From: Chloroflexaceae bacterium
Lineage (GTDB): Bacteria > Chloroflexota > Chloroflexia > Chloroflexales > Chloroflexaceae
Assembly (NCBI GenBank): GCA_012034075.1
Contig: JAAURD010000009.1
Location: 1-51,975, forward strand
DNA length: 51,975 nucleotides
Direction: 5' to 3'
Made by a program: the position numbers and the translations under genes. The notes under the pieces are model-generated. The model was not told the origin of the DNA and did not search any database. It was given only the letters and a program-made list of their open reading frames with translations. Positions within the stretch are counted from its first letter, which is position 1; each line of letters opens with the position of its first letter. Below, piece after piece: positions 1-9,350 of the stretch.

Positions 1-39
1 GACCGGCCGATGGTGATGACAATGACAGAAGGAATCTCC

Positions 40-1398
40 ATGGAACGGAATGCAATCAAAAAACATCTTCCCGCCTTGCTCTTATTGGTTCTCTGTGTGG
101 CTCTTGTTGCTATTGGTATGTCGACTCTCCTGGGGGGCAGAGTGTCCGAAGTGTTTAGCGATGTGGATTATGGTTTGGACGGAGGGTCAGTCGGTTCATC
201 CGTCCCTGGTGCTGATCGCGGACCAGTGATCCATGACACCGGACGTGACGAGCCGATCACGCCGGGTGGAGCGACCCGCCGACCGGAAGGGCAACCGGCT
301 GCACTCAAGGCCGGTGAAATCAACGACAATGAAGCCTTCAGTGAGTACCTGACTTACCTTGACAACTATCACTCACCGATGAGCGTTCATCTGGTTGATG
401 TCCAGGAGCGCTATATCATCAGTGTCCTGAACGATCAGCAGCAACCACTCTACGACACCAGCGTGCGTGTGTATCGTGGGCAACGCCAACTCTTTGCTGG
501 GCAAACCTATGCCAACGGTCAGATCCTCTTTTTACCTGGTCTCTATGGCATAGACGTTGATACCCGCGATGAGAAAGATGAGCGTTATTTCCGCGTCGTT
601 GCTGAGCGCGGGGACAGTTCCGTTGAAACGACTATTGATCGCCAGCGACGGCAACAGCTGGTTGAGCTGACCCTTGAAGGTGCCAAACCTCCCGCCGAAC
701 TGCAACTCGATATGCTCTTTTTGCTCGATACCACCGGCAGTATGGGCGATGAATTAGGACGGATCCAGGCAACTATCGATAGCATTGCCCAGCGTATCAA
801 TGGGTTTGAGCCGCGACCATCTATTCGCTATGGTCTGGTTGCTTATCGTGATCACGGAAGCGATGAAGCCTATGTCACCCTGACCTATGATTTTATCGAT
901 GATCTGGCAACCTTTCAAAAGCTTCTCAACGGTCTGGATGCGAATGGTGGTGGGGATACCCCCGAAGCACTCAACGAAGCACTGAACCAGGCAGTAGAGC
1001 ATGTTTCCTGGTCAGATGATGCTGTCCGGCTGATCTTCCTTGTGGCTGATGCTGGACCACACATAGATGAACCTGTAGTGCAGACCAATGCCAATGACCA
1101 GTATTCCGGCGAAGGCTATATTGGTGAAGCACGTAAGGCAATTGCTCAGGGAGTTAAGATATATGCCATTGCTGCCAGTAATACTGATACCATGGCCGAG
1201 TATGTCTTTCGTCAGCTCGCGCAGCAGACGATGGGGAGCTTTATCTTTCTCACCTATCAGAGTGGTGCAAGTGGCGGTGCGCCGGGGGAATATCGTGATG
1301 ATATTGAGGCCGGGCAACAGCAATATACTGTTGAACGCCTGGATGATTTGATTGTACAGGTGGTTGAACGTGAACTGGCACAGGCTAGTGGCTTATAA
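40..1398 (+). CDS. Membrane-anchored von Willebrand factor A domain protein
   Basis: Predicted 452 aa. An in-frame ATG lies further up at 10, but AGAAGGA at 27-33 sits 6 nt before the ATG at 40, so I take that start. Residues about 9-32 form one hydrophobic helix after a basic stretch, which suggests an uncleaved anchor with the rest outside the membrane. Residues about 120-220 look like a beta-rich domain. A vWA domain fills about 225-440 and opens with the metal-site motif DTTGSMGD (first Asp near residue 230); TPEALNEAL and VADAGPH follow as expected for this fold. The vWA family binds protein partners through a metal ion; the partner here is unknown. The gene is followed by REP-like repeats, so it is probably transcribed alone or as the last gene of an operon entering from the left. 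Confidence 0.85.
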   Translation: MERNAIKKHLPALLLLVLCVALVAIGMSTLLGGRVSEVFSDVDYGLDGGSVGSSVPGADRGPVIHDTGRDEPITPGGATRRPEGQPAALKAGEINDNEAFSEYLTYLDNYHSPMSVHLVDVQERYIISVLNDQQQPLYDTSVRVYRGQRQLFAGQTYANGQILFLPGLYGIDVDTRDEKDERYFRVVAERGDSSVETTIDRQRRQQLVELTLEGAKPPAELQLDMLFLLDTTGSMGDELGRIQATIDSIAQRINGFEPRPSIRYGLVAYRDHGSDEAYVTLTYDFIDDLATFQKLLNGLDANGGGDTPEALNEALNQAVEHVSWSDDAVRLIFLVADAGPHIDEPVVQTNANDQYSGEGYIGEARKAIAQGVKIYAIAASNTDTMAEYVFRQLAQQTMGSFIFLTYQSGASGGAPGEYRDDIEAGQQQYTVERLDDLIVQVVERELAQASGL

Positions 1399-1435
1399 AT
1401 CAACTATCTGGTTCTTATTGTGCTATAAGCTACAC

Positions 1436-1600
1436 GGGCGCGGCCTGCAAGCCGCGCCTACGGCCGACGCGTGCGTGCGGTCGTCCCGACCGCCGTGACT
1501 CCCCCCTCCCCTTGTGGGAGAGGGGTTGAAAGTGCCGAAGAGCCGACAACAATAAGAGACTCCCCTCTCCCATTGTGGGAGAGGGGCCGGGGGTGAGGGG
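1436..1600. repeat. Intergenic REP-like palindrome cluster
   Basis: Contains the palindrome GCGCGGCCTGCAAGCCGCGC (1438-1457), then GCGGTCGTCCCGACCGC, then two hairpins of the type CCCCTCTCCCA/TGGGAGAGGGG at about 1500-1525 and 1561-1587. The same elements recur at 14306, 17768, 21053, 33056, 33377, 33646 and 43367. The open frames across this stretch are products of the repeats, not genes. Confidence 0.8.
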
Positions 1601-1639
1601 TTGCGACCTCCGTCTCATATCGATGAACGCCATTTGGTA

Positions 1640-1975
1640 TTACAGGGTGTGGACCATCGGTATCCACGCAACCAGCGTTACCGTCAACACAACCAGAACA
1701 ACGACTGCCAGACAATAGGCAATCACGGTCCAATCAACCAGACGTGCAGCTGTGAGGTACGGTACCCAGCGCAGAGGCTGATCAATATCCGCCTGAATAG
1801 CACTCAAATCAGCATCTACCTGGTGGAGTTGCTGCTGGGCTAGGGCAACCGCTTTATCCGCTTCAGTTTGTCGGTCATCTGGTATAAGCTCGCGCAGGTG
1901 AACAATAAGCTGGCCCAGTACTGCGTTATATGCATATCCCGTTGACTCCGATATTCCTTGATCAACCGCCATCAT
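1640..1975 (-). CDS. Small C-terminally membrane-anchored protein, unknown function
   Basis: Predicted about 111 aa from the tandem ATGs at 1975/1972, preceded by AAAGGA about 9 nt upstream. The first 75 residues are hydrophilic, Gln/Asp/Leu-rich and probably helical (a short coiled coil is likely). The last 30 residues form one strongly hydrophobic helix, so this looks like a tail-anchored protein with a cytoplasmic helical domain. I do not recognise a family. A minus-strand extended -10 box (TGCTATACT, around 2023-2031) lies about 45 bp upstream. Confidence 0.6.
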   Translation of the reverse strand: MMAVDQGISESTGYAYNAVLGQLIVHLRELIPDDRQTEADKAVALAQQQLHQVDADLSAIQADIDQPLRWVPYLTAARLVDWTVIAYCLAVVVLVVLTVTLVAWIPMVHTL

Positions 1976-2022
1976 GATTTGCTGTCCTTTCCATGCAGTA
2001 TCTTTGTCATTGCCTGTCGATA

Positions 2023-2031
2023 AGTATAGCA
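2023..2031 (-). promoter_or_regulatory. Extended -10 promoter for the small membrane protein
   Basis: On the minus strand the sequence reads TGTGCTATACT, a TGn-TATACT extended -10 box. The -35 position is only A/T-rich. A start site near 2016 would give a leader of about 40 nt. Confidence 0.5.
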
Positions 2032-2178
2032 CAAATTTTCTAAAAGAAAATCATCAGGATCATGACAACTGGCTGACATATCGTTTCTACGATGCTGCAT
2101 CGTACCAGGTCTGTCTTGCCACAACGCTGTTTGTGATTGGGTCTTCCTGGTCTATACGCAAGGAAATCAAGCAATCAT

Positions 2179-2207
2179 TTGTCAACGGAGATAAAACAAT
2201 GTATGAT
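2179..2207 (+). promoter_or_regulatory. Sigma70-type promoter of the histidine phosphatase gene
   Basis: TTGTCA at 2179-2184, a 17-bp spacer, and TATGAT at 2202-2207. The expected start site near 2214 leaves a leader of about 50 nt before the GTG start at 2263. Confidence 0.65.
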
Positions 2208-2262
2208 ACGATATAAGGATGTTTTGTAACGATGTGAGAAACACATGGCGAGGAGGCCATTG

Positions 2263-3027
2263 GTGACAACGACACTGTATTTAATCCGACATGGCGAAAC
2301 TGACTGGAATAGAACCAAACGCTGGCAGGGCCATGCCGATGTTCCGCTGAATGAGCGGGGGCAGCAGCAGGCCCAACTGCTGGCCCAATATATGCGTCGC
2401 GAGGGGATTCATTTCGATGCGATTTATAGCAGCGACTTGACCCGTGCCTACCAAACGGCCTGGGAACTGGGCGCGGCACTGCGTGTGGCAGTACAGCTTC
2501 TGCCGGCGCTGCGCGAAATTGATGTGGGTACCTGGAGTGGTCTTACCATTGAACAGGTACGCGAACAATACCCGGTGGAAGTGGCTTTACTCGACGAGGG
2601 CCAGGATATTCCGCGTGGTGGCGCCGAAAGCCTCTACGCCCTCTCCAAGCGCGTTGTCGATACGGTTGAGTCGCTTACTGCACAGCATCCCAATGGCATG
2701 CTTGCCCTGGTAATGCATGGCGGTCCAGTACGGGCCTTTCTCGCTCATGCCGCCGGACAGTCCTTTAGTCCTCACCATCAAGGGCCATCAAAGCACATTG
2801 GAAATACATCGATGAGCATTGTCCAATATGATGGCTCAGGTTGGAAGATTGTCGCGGCGAATAAGATGGCCCATCTTGAGAGTCAGATCGCTGGTACTGA
2901 TCTTATTTCTGCACCACCGGATGAAGCGGCATCACCACAGAGCTGGGTGCCGCTGTATTTGACGTTTGTTACATCGACGGTCAGCGATACCTCGTGGAAA
3001 CCTGGTTATCAGCAAGAAGATCATTAG
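2263..3027 (+). CDS. Histidine phosphatase family protein (phosphoglycerate-mutase-like)
   Basis: Predicted 254 aa. The GTG at 2263 is preferred over the ATG at 2245 because AGGAGG at 2251-2256 lies 6 nt before it, and the product then starts with the usual strand leading into LIRHGETDWN. The nucleophile should be His10 in the RHG motif. The second catalytic His is in MHGGPVRAFL, and the central acid is probably the Glu in REIDVGTWSG. Family members remove phosphate from small molecules such as phosphosugars, cobalamin precursors or phosphoglycerate; the substrate cannot be told from sequence. The last 45 residues extend beyond the core. Confidence 0.85.
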   Translation: MTTTLYLIRHGETDWNRTKRWQGHADVPLNERGQQQAQLLAQYMRREGIHFDAIYSSDLTRAYQTAWELGAALRVAVQLLPALREIDVGTWSGLTIEQVREQYPVEVALLDEGQDIPRGGAESLYALSKRVVDTVESLTAQHPNGMLALVMHGGPVRAFLAHAAGQSFSPHHQGPSKHIGNTSMSIVQYDGSGWKIVAANKMAHLESQIAGTDLISAPPDEAASPQSWVPLYLTFVTSTVSDTSWKPGYQQEDH

Positions 3028-3090
3028 CAGCCGCACACAGCCTTGCGAGGTCCGTTTTGAACAAGCGATAGGTTCTTTGAGGAACGCCGT

Positions 3091-3911
3091 ATGGACAATC
3101 ACTATACGATTGATACGCCCGAAAATATCGAATTTCGGTATGACATTGCTGGTATTGGCTCACGCTTTTTAGCGGCTCTTGTTGATACCATCTTGCTCGG
3201 TCTCTTGCAAATCTCGGTGCTCTTTCTTATGTTTTTTCTCATCTCCCGCACAAATGTTGGGAACGATGATGGTTTGACCAGTATCATTCTGGCGGTTGGC
3301 TTTCTGCTCCTGTTTTTCTTTCAATGGGGTTACTTTCTATTGTTTGAAATGATCTGGAATGGTCAATCACCAGGAAAGCGGATGGTCAGGCTGCGTGTTG
3401 TGCGTGAGGGTGGGCGACCAATCACGTTTGGTGCATCAGCAGTGCGCAATCTCATACGGATAGTCGATTTTTTACCTGCGTTCTACGGTCTGGGCGTGGT
3501 CGTCATGTTTATTGATCGCCGTGTACGCCGGCTCGGTGATCTGGCAGGCGGAACACTGGTTGTCAAAGAACGTCATGCCCTCTCCCTGGAAAGTCTTACT
3601 TCACGGGCTGTTCCGCTGCCACCCCCCGCTCTGCAATTGCCGAACGCGACAACGCGCGGTCTGTCCCCAATGTCCATCTGCTCACCGATGCAGATTATGA
3701 TCTGGTTCAGGAATTTTTGCGCCGACGGCCAGAGTTAGACATGGCAAGTCGCCGTCGTTTGGGTCAGCAACTGGCAACCAGGCTGACCGAACGCTTACAG
3801 GTAAGCACTGGTGCTACGGCGCCTGAGGTGTTTTTGGAACGTCTGGTCCGTGAGTATCGGCTCAGTCGTCAGGAGACTGCACAATCGAGTCAGCCGGCGG
3901 TTGAGCCATAA
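3091..3911 (+). CDS. RDD family membrane protein, frame broken near C-rich run
   Basis: Starts with ATG after GAGGAA. The RDD domain (about residues 15-160) has the family marks: a first hydrophobic helix after GSRFLAALVD, a second helix, and the PGKRMVRLRVV and RRVRRLGDLAGG segments. RDD proteins are multi-pass membrane proteins thought to be transporters or membrane-stress factors. The first frame stops at 3738, but the next frame, entered at the CCCCCC run 3621-3626, continues with the helical tail LLTDADYDLVQEFLRRRPEL and ends at 3911. Such a helical tail with the FLxRRxEL pattern is common in this family, so a single missing base is the likely cause; repaired length is 273 aa. The 3' end overlaps that of the opposing miaA by 22 bp. 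Confidence 0.75.
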
Positions 3912-4840
3912 GCAGCTTCAATAATCAGTGACTCCGCCTGTTGTTGTGCATTGGCTTGCTGTTGTGCATCGAGCATAATCCGGTCGCTGAAGCGTCGAAA
4001 CCAGGTTTCCTGCCGCCGGGCAAAGGCGTGCGTATCATATTTGAGTCGCTGCACACTGTCTTCGAGATTGCTGTTCCCCTCCAGGTATGGTCGAAATTGC
4101 ACATATCCCAGGCTTGAGAGGGCTGGCAAATGCCAACCATAGCCCTGTTCCTGGAGCGACTGTACTTCCCCAAGCAGCCCCCTGGTCATCATCGCTTCCA
4201 CACGGGCATCAATCCGCTGATACAGATCAGCCCGTGGCATGCTCAGATGCAACGTAAGCATGCGATATGGTGGGGTTTGACGCCGTTGCTGGGCCGAGAT
4301 GGGCTGACCGGTCACATAGTACACCTCAAGCGCACGGATGATCCGTCGTACATTGGTCGGTTCGATCCGAGCAGCAGCCTGCGGGTCCACCGCTGCAAGT
4401 TGCGCATAGAGTGCCGGTGCCCCGTCGTTCTCTGCCTGTTGCAACAACTGGGTCCGCAGTTCGGGCTGGGGGGCCACCTTCGGAATAGACCAGCCTTCGA
4501 GCATCGCCGCGAGATACTGTCCCGTACCCCCAACCAGCAGCGGCAAGCGTCCTCGTGCAACGATATCGATGAGCGTTTGCTGTGCGTGTTCCTGGTAGGT
4601 TGCGAGAGAGAAGGCTTCATCCGGCTCGACCAGATCAAGCAGGTGATGGCGAGCAGCAGCCTGTTCGGCATCTGTCGGCTTGGCGGTGCCAATATCCATC
4701 TTGCGGTATATTTGCCGCGAGTCAGCTGATATGATCTCGCCCTGGAAGCGCCGCGCCAGTTCAATCGCCAACGCCGTTTTGCCCACGGCAGTTGCGCCAA
4801 CCAGAGCAATAAGCAGGGGCTGTTCAGACTTCACGTTCAT
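3890..4840 (-). CDS. miaA: tRNA dimethylallyltransferase MiaA
   Basis: 316 aa, normal family length. MiaA transfers the dimethylallyl group to N6 of A37 in tRNAs that read codons starting with U. The P-loop GATAVGKT lies at about residues 15-22, followed by SADSRQIYRKMDIGTAKP, the substrate-binding signature. DLVEPDEAFSLATYQ, GGTGQY, RRIIRALEVY and the C-terminal KYDTHAFARRQETWFRRF are all present. The ATG lies inside the end of the upstream diguanylate cyclase gene (overlap 17 nt) and has no clear ribosome site of its own, so it is probably translationally coupled to it. Confidence 0.95.
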   Translation of the reverse strand: MNVKSEQPLLIALVGATAVGKTALAIELARRFQGEIISADSRQIYRKMDIGTAKPTDAEQAAARHHLLDLVEPDEAFSLATYQEHAQQTLIDIVARGRLPLLVGGTGQYLAAMLEGWSIPKVAPQPELRTQLLQQAENDGAPALYAQLAAVDPQAAARIEPTNVRRIIRALEVYYVTGQPISAQQRRQTPPYRMLTLHLSMPRADLYQRIDARVEAMMTRGLLGEVQSLQEQGYGWHLPALSSLGYVQFRPYLEGNSNLEDSVQRLKYDTHAFARRQETWFRRFSDRIMLDAQQQANAQQQAESLIIEAAYGSTAG

Positions 4841-6778
4841 AGGGGTTGGCGATCATTACCCGATTGCGTCCGGCTGCCTTTGCTCGATAGAGCGCGGCAT
4901 CGGCGACTCGTATCAATTGTTCCGATGTGTTTCCATGGAGCGGAAAACATGCAATACCAAGCGAGATGGTTATGCTATCAAGTGGTCGCCCCTGATGATA
5001 CACCTGGAGCAGACAAACATCGGCGCGGAGCTTCTCCGCTCGTCGGATCGTATCTTCGAGCGATGCACCGGGGAGAATCAGCGTAAACTCCTCGCCGCCG
5101 AAACGGCAAGCAACATCCTCTTTGCGCGTCTGTTGCGGTAAAAAATCTCCCATCGCTTGCAGTAAAACATCACCGCCATCGTGACCATACCGGTCATTGT
5201 AGCTTTTAAAGTGATCGATATCGAGCATCATAATACTGAGAGGATGTTGGTGGCGCTGCGCCCGACTCAATTCACGACGCAGCGTTTCATTGAGGTACCG
5301 GCGGTTGAACAGGCCAGTCAACGGATCCCGAATAGCCTGTTCGTGTAATTGCTCACGCAGATACAAGTTGGTCAGGGTCAGGCTCAGCTGATCAACTATC
5401 ATAATTGCCAAACGTTCCCAGTGTTGACGTTCATGCACTGGTTTCTCTGGTATCCCGTACATGCTCAGCACACCAATAGCCTGTCCCTGGGCAACAACAG
5501 GAACGCAAAGATACCGTCGTTGCTCGTTGTCAAAGGTGTTGTTACAGAGCAGTGCCCGTTGTTTTTGATTGAGCAGATCATCCTGTTGGAGTGCTGGGCA
5601 GATATCGCAAACATGGCTCTCGACAAAGACCGTATCACCCCAGCTGGCAACCGTGATGTACCGTTGTTCACCAGTATCAACCATGTGCAAGCCAACCGCA
5701 AATTGTTCAAAGAGCTGACGGATAATCCGCTGCATCGCCTGGTAAACCTGATCCACCTGTTGGCACTGTTGTAGGGTTTCACTTAACCAGTTCAGGAGAG
5801 TCATCTCACGGTTATACTGTTCAAGTTCTTTAATCCACAACGTAAGCTGATGATTAGCTTCCGTGAGTGCCTTTTCGATGTCTTTGCGTTCGGTCATTTC
5901 GGTGGCAATGCCACCAATCGCATAGATCTGGCCCTGTTCGTTCCGCAGCGGGAATTTGCTTAAGAGGAACGTGCGTTCCATTGCATTCAGGACGACCGAA
6001 ATCTCTTCTTTCTGGGCCTGACCTGTGCTGATAATCAGGGCATCGTTGGCCGTCAGTGACTGGGCGATAGCTTCGGGTATGAGTTCATGATCGGTCTTGC
6101 CTATAATATCTTCGATGCGATGACCGATAAGATCAGCATAACTTTGATTGCAAAGCATATACCTCCCTTCAATATCACGTATCCCAACAAACGACGGTGA
6201 GTGATCGAGCAAGCTCAGGAGCAGTCTCTGGCTCTGCTGTAACTGTTCTTCAAGCCCAAGAGCAGTCTCTGGCTCTGCTGTACCTGTTTGCTTGCGTTCG
6301 CTCATATCATGACTGACCACCTGAAACTCGATAATCTGGTGCTGATCATCGAAGATCGCGCGTTCTGTCCATTTTTGCCGACGCAACATCCCATGGGCAT
6401 CGAAAACGCAATGTTCGCCAGTCACGTACTGGTCCTCTGGTCTCAGCCTGGCAAGCTCATCAAGCAGAACAGCCTGCTCTGCTTCGGCAAAAATGACTGG
6501 ATGGTGCGACCGATCAGGTCAGTTTCAGTCTGACCAAAGTAGCGGCACCAGGCTTGATTCACAAAGCTGAGTGTCCCATCAGGTGCAAAACGACAGATCA
6601 ATTCGGTTTGATCGTCAATAACCGCTCGATATTTGGCCTCGCTGGTACGCAGAACGGCTTCTATCTGTTTGCGTTCCATGATTTTGTTCTGTAAAGACAG
6701 TGCAAAAGCGTATAAATGGACATTGTCCTCAAATCGTACAGGTCCTTCATAAGCAAACAACCCATTTCCTGGCAACAC
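4824..6778 (-). CDS. PAS-PAS-GAF-GGDEF diguanylate cyclase, frame broken in first PAS
   Basis: Read as one gene of about 651 aa. The upstream frame (GTG start at 6778 directly after a stop, no strong ribosome site) encodes the first half of a PAS domain and breaks near 6485-6500. The next frame resumes with HPVIFAEAEQAVLLDELARL and completes the domain before SERKQ. A second PAS (HSPSFVGIRDIEGRYMLCNQ), a GAF domain (about 5400-5750) and a GGDEF domain follow. The active site reads RFGGEEF, and an RKED inhibitory site lies 5 residues before it, so product inhibition by c-di-GMP is likely. It should make c-di-GMP from two GTP. No membrane helix is visible. The linker carries a 23-bp direct repeat (6219-6241 and 6260-6282). 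The first PAS is likely intact in nature. Confidence 0.8.
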
Positions 6779-6892
6779 CTATCGTACCGACCGGTCACAT
6801 AGGTTACCATCGTGTGAGGCTAGTTTGAGCGTTGTCGCTACGGGATATCCCGTTGTCGCTTTGTTGCATGTGTGTTATTTGTTTGTAGAGGA

Positions 6893-7141
6893 TTACTGAT
6901 GATGGCTCTGATTGTCGCTATGCCAGTGTGCCCGCGCGACAATCTCGGCTGGACAGGCATAATTCCCATCTTGCGATATGTCTCCCCCCTGTGCCTGTAC
7001 CGCTGCAACGGCATCAGCTTCTAATTCAACCACGTTGATTGCACTTTCCCAGGTAAAGGAACCATCATCATCACGGATATGCCGCGAAACGAAGGCTCGA
7101 CCATTATGAACACTAATGAAGATTTCTTGATGGCGTGACAT
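6893..7141 (-). CDS. Small acidic protein of unknown function
   Basis: Predicted 82 aa. The ATG at 7141 is preceded by AGGGAG with a 6-nt spacer, a better start than the ATG further upstream. The protein is soluble, acidic and has no signal or membrane segment. It opens with MSRHQEIFISVHNGRAF and reads as a small mixed alpha/beta domain. I do not recognise the family. It is divergent from the zinc-ribbon protein gene at 7241. Confidence 0.55.
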   Translation of the reverse strand: MSRHQEIFISVHNGRAFVSRHIRDDDGSFTWESAINVVELEADAVAAVQAQGGDISQDGNYACPAEIVARAHWHSDNQSHHQ

Positions 7142-7201
7142 TATGCACTCCCTTTGCGCTAACGAATTATGCCCACTGCCCTGCAAACACCCATGAGAAT
7201 A

Positions 7202-7210
7202 TGCTATACT
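7202..7210 (+). promoter_or_regulatory. Extended -10 promoter for the zinc-ribbon protein gene
   Basis: TGCTATACT, an extended -10 box (TGn then TATACT at 7205-7210). The -35 region is weak. A start site near 7217 fits the ATG at 7241. Confidence 0.5.
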
Positions 7211-7240
7211 CTTTCTATTGTACTACATGGCAGCACCTTT

Positions 7241-7762
7241 ATGATAGCCGTTCAACGCCGAGACACCAAAACGCTGGTGATTGTATGGAAACCAGAAAGC
7301 ATGCCAGCTATGGTCGCAAGCAGTGAATCACAAACCGCTGATGTTCATGCATTGCGCTCTTCCCGTTTTCATTATTGTCTGGTTTGCGGTCTGCCCATCC
7401 TTCACGTGGCTCCCGCTACCGATGATCTCTGCCAGGCCTGTAGCGTCGCTCGCGGTCTTGAAACGATGGCTGAAATCATCAGTCAACAACAGCAGCAGAC
7501 GTTGATCGAGCATCTGTTGCACCTCAGCCAGCAGGCGCACCAGCGTGGTCAGACCGATGCAGCCTACCATGCGTTGACCGCTGCGTATCATGCTGCGTAT
7601 CGTCCTGCTCATCTCGAAGCGATTATCGCCATGGCGCAACAACGAATAGCAACCTGGGAGCATGTGCTGGATGAATGTGGGGCGGTTCGGGCTGAAGATT
7701 ACCGGCAACTGGCCCTCTCAGCACAGCACATGAAACAATCGTATGATGCCTATCCATGGTAG
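7241..7762 (+). CDS. Zinc-ribbon-like protein with helical C-terminus, unknown function
   Basis: Predicted 173 aa from the ATG at 7241, chosen because it lies about 24 nt after the expected transcription start. Two CxxC pairs (about Cys46/Cys49 and Cys64/Cys67) in the CLVCG and CQACS motifs suggest a zinc ribbon. The remaining 100 residues are helical and rich in Gln, Ala and His, with several AYHA-type repeats suggestive of TPR-like helices. No family recognised. It could be a small adaptor protein. Confidence 0.6.
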   Translation: MIAVQRRDTKTLVIVWKPESMPAMVASSESQTADVHALRSSRFHYCLVCGLPILHVAPATDDLCQACSVARGLETMAEIISQQQQQTLIEHLLHLSQQAHQRGQTDAAYHALTAAYHAAYRPAHLEAIIAMAQQRIATWEHVLDECGAVRAEDYRQLALSAQHMKQSYDAYPW

Positions 7763-7841
7763 TATCTGTTGTACCAGTCGAGCAATACCAATCCTGTTGT
7801 GATCTGAACGCTGTTGTTCGGTATCTCTTTAGCCCTGTCTA

Positions 7842-7850
7842 TGCTATAAT
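7842..7850 (+). promoter_or_regulatory. Extended -10 promoter upstream of the 7909 gene
   Basis: TGCTATAAT, with TATAAT at 7845-7850 and the TGn extension. The -35 region is weak. It would give a leader of about 50 nt before the ATG at 7909. Confidence 0.6.
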
Positions 7851-7908
7851 TATAATGATATACGATTTCAAAGAATCGGGAACCGCAGAAACCTACGGAG
7901 GCAGTGCT

Positions 7909-8684
7909 ATGAAAGATTCCGATATCGATGTATTGCGATCACTGACTCGTCTGCTGGTGGGGGCCAGTCTGATTGGTATCGATCAGCTCCGTGAACAAGT
8001 CGCTCGTTGGGAAACGGCCACGCTAGAGGCATTAACACCGCCCGCTGATGATGCGACGGATGTTTCCAACCCAACCGAACTCGCAAATCAGAACGTTTCC
8101 GATGCATCGTGGTGGATGAATGGTTCCCATCGGCTGAATCATCTGCGCCTGAACCTGAGCATGCATTGAGTCCCTTGGCCTATGCGCTGATTGGCTGCCT
8201 CTTTGAAACGCAGACGCGGTTGAGCCAGACGCTCCAGACCGCTGAACAATTGGGGAATACTGTTGCGGTAGCGCTGCTGCCGGTCCATGCCGAGCTACGC
8301 ACAAACCCAACGTGGGCCCCGCTCTATCAACGTTTTGATGATCTGGTGCTACGTGGTGAGCACGAAGTTGCCCGTTGGGTCGTTCTGGGCCAGCAAGAAC
8401 ACCGTCATAGTCAACTCTTGCTCAAGAATGCACTGCGTATCAGCGCCGAAACATCGATCCAGCAGGTTGTTCAAAACCCAGAGATACAGGACTTGGTGCA
8501 GCAACAGAGTGTGGGCCTCGCCAGCGAGATGGTCGAAGAGGTGCGCGAACATGCCGTCAGTACGGATACCTTTCTCGAACGATTTGTCCGTCATGTACTC
8601 AAACGTCCACAGCGTGAAGATTTGCCACCGCCACCGGTTGAGGTTCGCTTGAGTGCAGCCCGTCTGAAGACTTCTGAAGGCTAA
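7909..8684 (+). CDS. Conserved helical protein of unknown function, frame broken near 8110
   Basis: The ATG at 7909 follows GGAGG by about 8 nt. The first frame (MKDSDIDVLRSLTRLLVG) stops at 8169. From about 8109 the next frame continues as VDEWFPSAESSAPEPEHALS and runs to 8684. One missing base would join them into 258 aa. The product is helical and acidic, with a disordered segment around residues 45-85 and a proline-rich end (DLPPPPVEVRL). No membrane segment and no family recognised. The next gene, an RDD protein, starts 5 nt after the stop, so the pair is probably one operon and the product may act with that membrane protein. Confidence 0.55.
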
Positions 8685-8688
8685 GGGT

Positions 8689-9243
8689 ATGGAGACCAGA
8701 CAGAAAAGCCTGCTCGGTCAGTATGCTGGTTTTGCCAGTCGCCTGATAGCCCTGTTGATCGATGGGGCTATTCTGATTATTACCATGAACCTGGTCGTCT
8801 GGTCGCTCCGCACCTTTCGCGATTTTCTCGATACCTTTTTACTCTTTGGCTCGCTACGCTCCTGGCCTATCTTTGATGACCCCTCGCAATCAGTCAGTAT
8901 TACTGTTAGTAGTACGCTGCTGATTATTGGCTACCATGTGCTTTTTGTGTTTATCGTGGGTCAAACACCCGGCAAAATCTTTATGGGTTTGCGGGTTGTC
9001 TCTGTTGATGGCAAACGCGTTTCCCTTTTCCAAGCATTGATTCGCTTTTTGACCTATTCCGTTTCGGCCATCTTTCTCGGAATGGGGTTTCTCTGGGTGC
9101 TGCTTGATGATCGCCGTCAATGCTGGCACGATAAACTTGCCCATACCTATGTGGTTTATGCCTGGGCTGCGCTTCCTGATGAAGCCTTTCTTTCGCAGCA
9201 AATTCAGCAACTCAAAGGTATGTCGCGTAAACGTCGTGGTTAG
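8689..9243 (+). CDS. RDD family membrane protein
   Basis: 184 aa. YAGFASRLIALLIDGAILII opens the domain, the second long hydrophobic helix is around residues 70-95, and VGQTPGKIFMGLRVVSVDG plus LLDDRRQCWHDKLAHTYVV complete it. It is a shorter relative of the protein at 3091 without the long helical tail. It is co-transcribed with the unknown gene that ends 4 nt upstream. Transport or membrane-protection roles are proposed for the family, but the function here is open. Confidence 0.8.
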   Translation: METRQKSLLGQYAGFASRLIALLIDGAILIITMNLVVWSLRTFRDFLDTFLLFGSLRSWPIFDDPSQSVSITVSSTLLIIGYHVLFVFIVGQTPGKIFMGLRVVSVDGKRVSLFQALIRFLTYSVSAIFLGMGFLWVLLDDRRQCWHDKLAHTYVVYAWAALPDEAFLSQQIQQLKGMSRKRRG

Positions 9244-9314
9244 ATGCTGTCATCTTGCCCAGAGCGAGATCGTCCAGTTGCCCTTGCTCGTTTTCAGGTA
9301 ATTGAACTTGCCAA

Positions 9315-9344
9315 TTGCGTTTACAGATGAGCATGTGCTATAAT
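9315..9344 (+). promoter_or_regulatory. Promoter of the RRM protein gene
   Basis: TTGCGT at 9315-9320, an 18-bp spacer, and TATAAT at 9339-9344 preceded by TGC (extended -10). Transcription should start near 9351, about 280 nt before the start codon. Confidence 0.65.
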
Positions 9345-9350
9345 GGAACC

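Noticed and set aside
1430..1733. Minus-strand frames rich in Pro, Arg and Gly
   Set aside because: They translate the CCCTCTCCCA and REP repeats and have no ribosome site.
3600..3640. Programmed -1 frameshift at the CCCCCC run of the RDD gene
   Set aside because: The zero-frame heptamer is A-CCC-CCC, which is not a good slippery site, and similar breaks occur in many unrelated genes, so an error is likelier.
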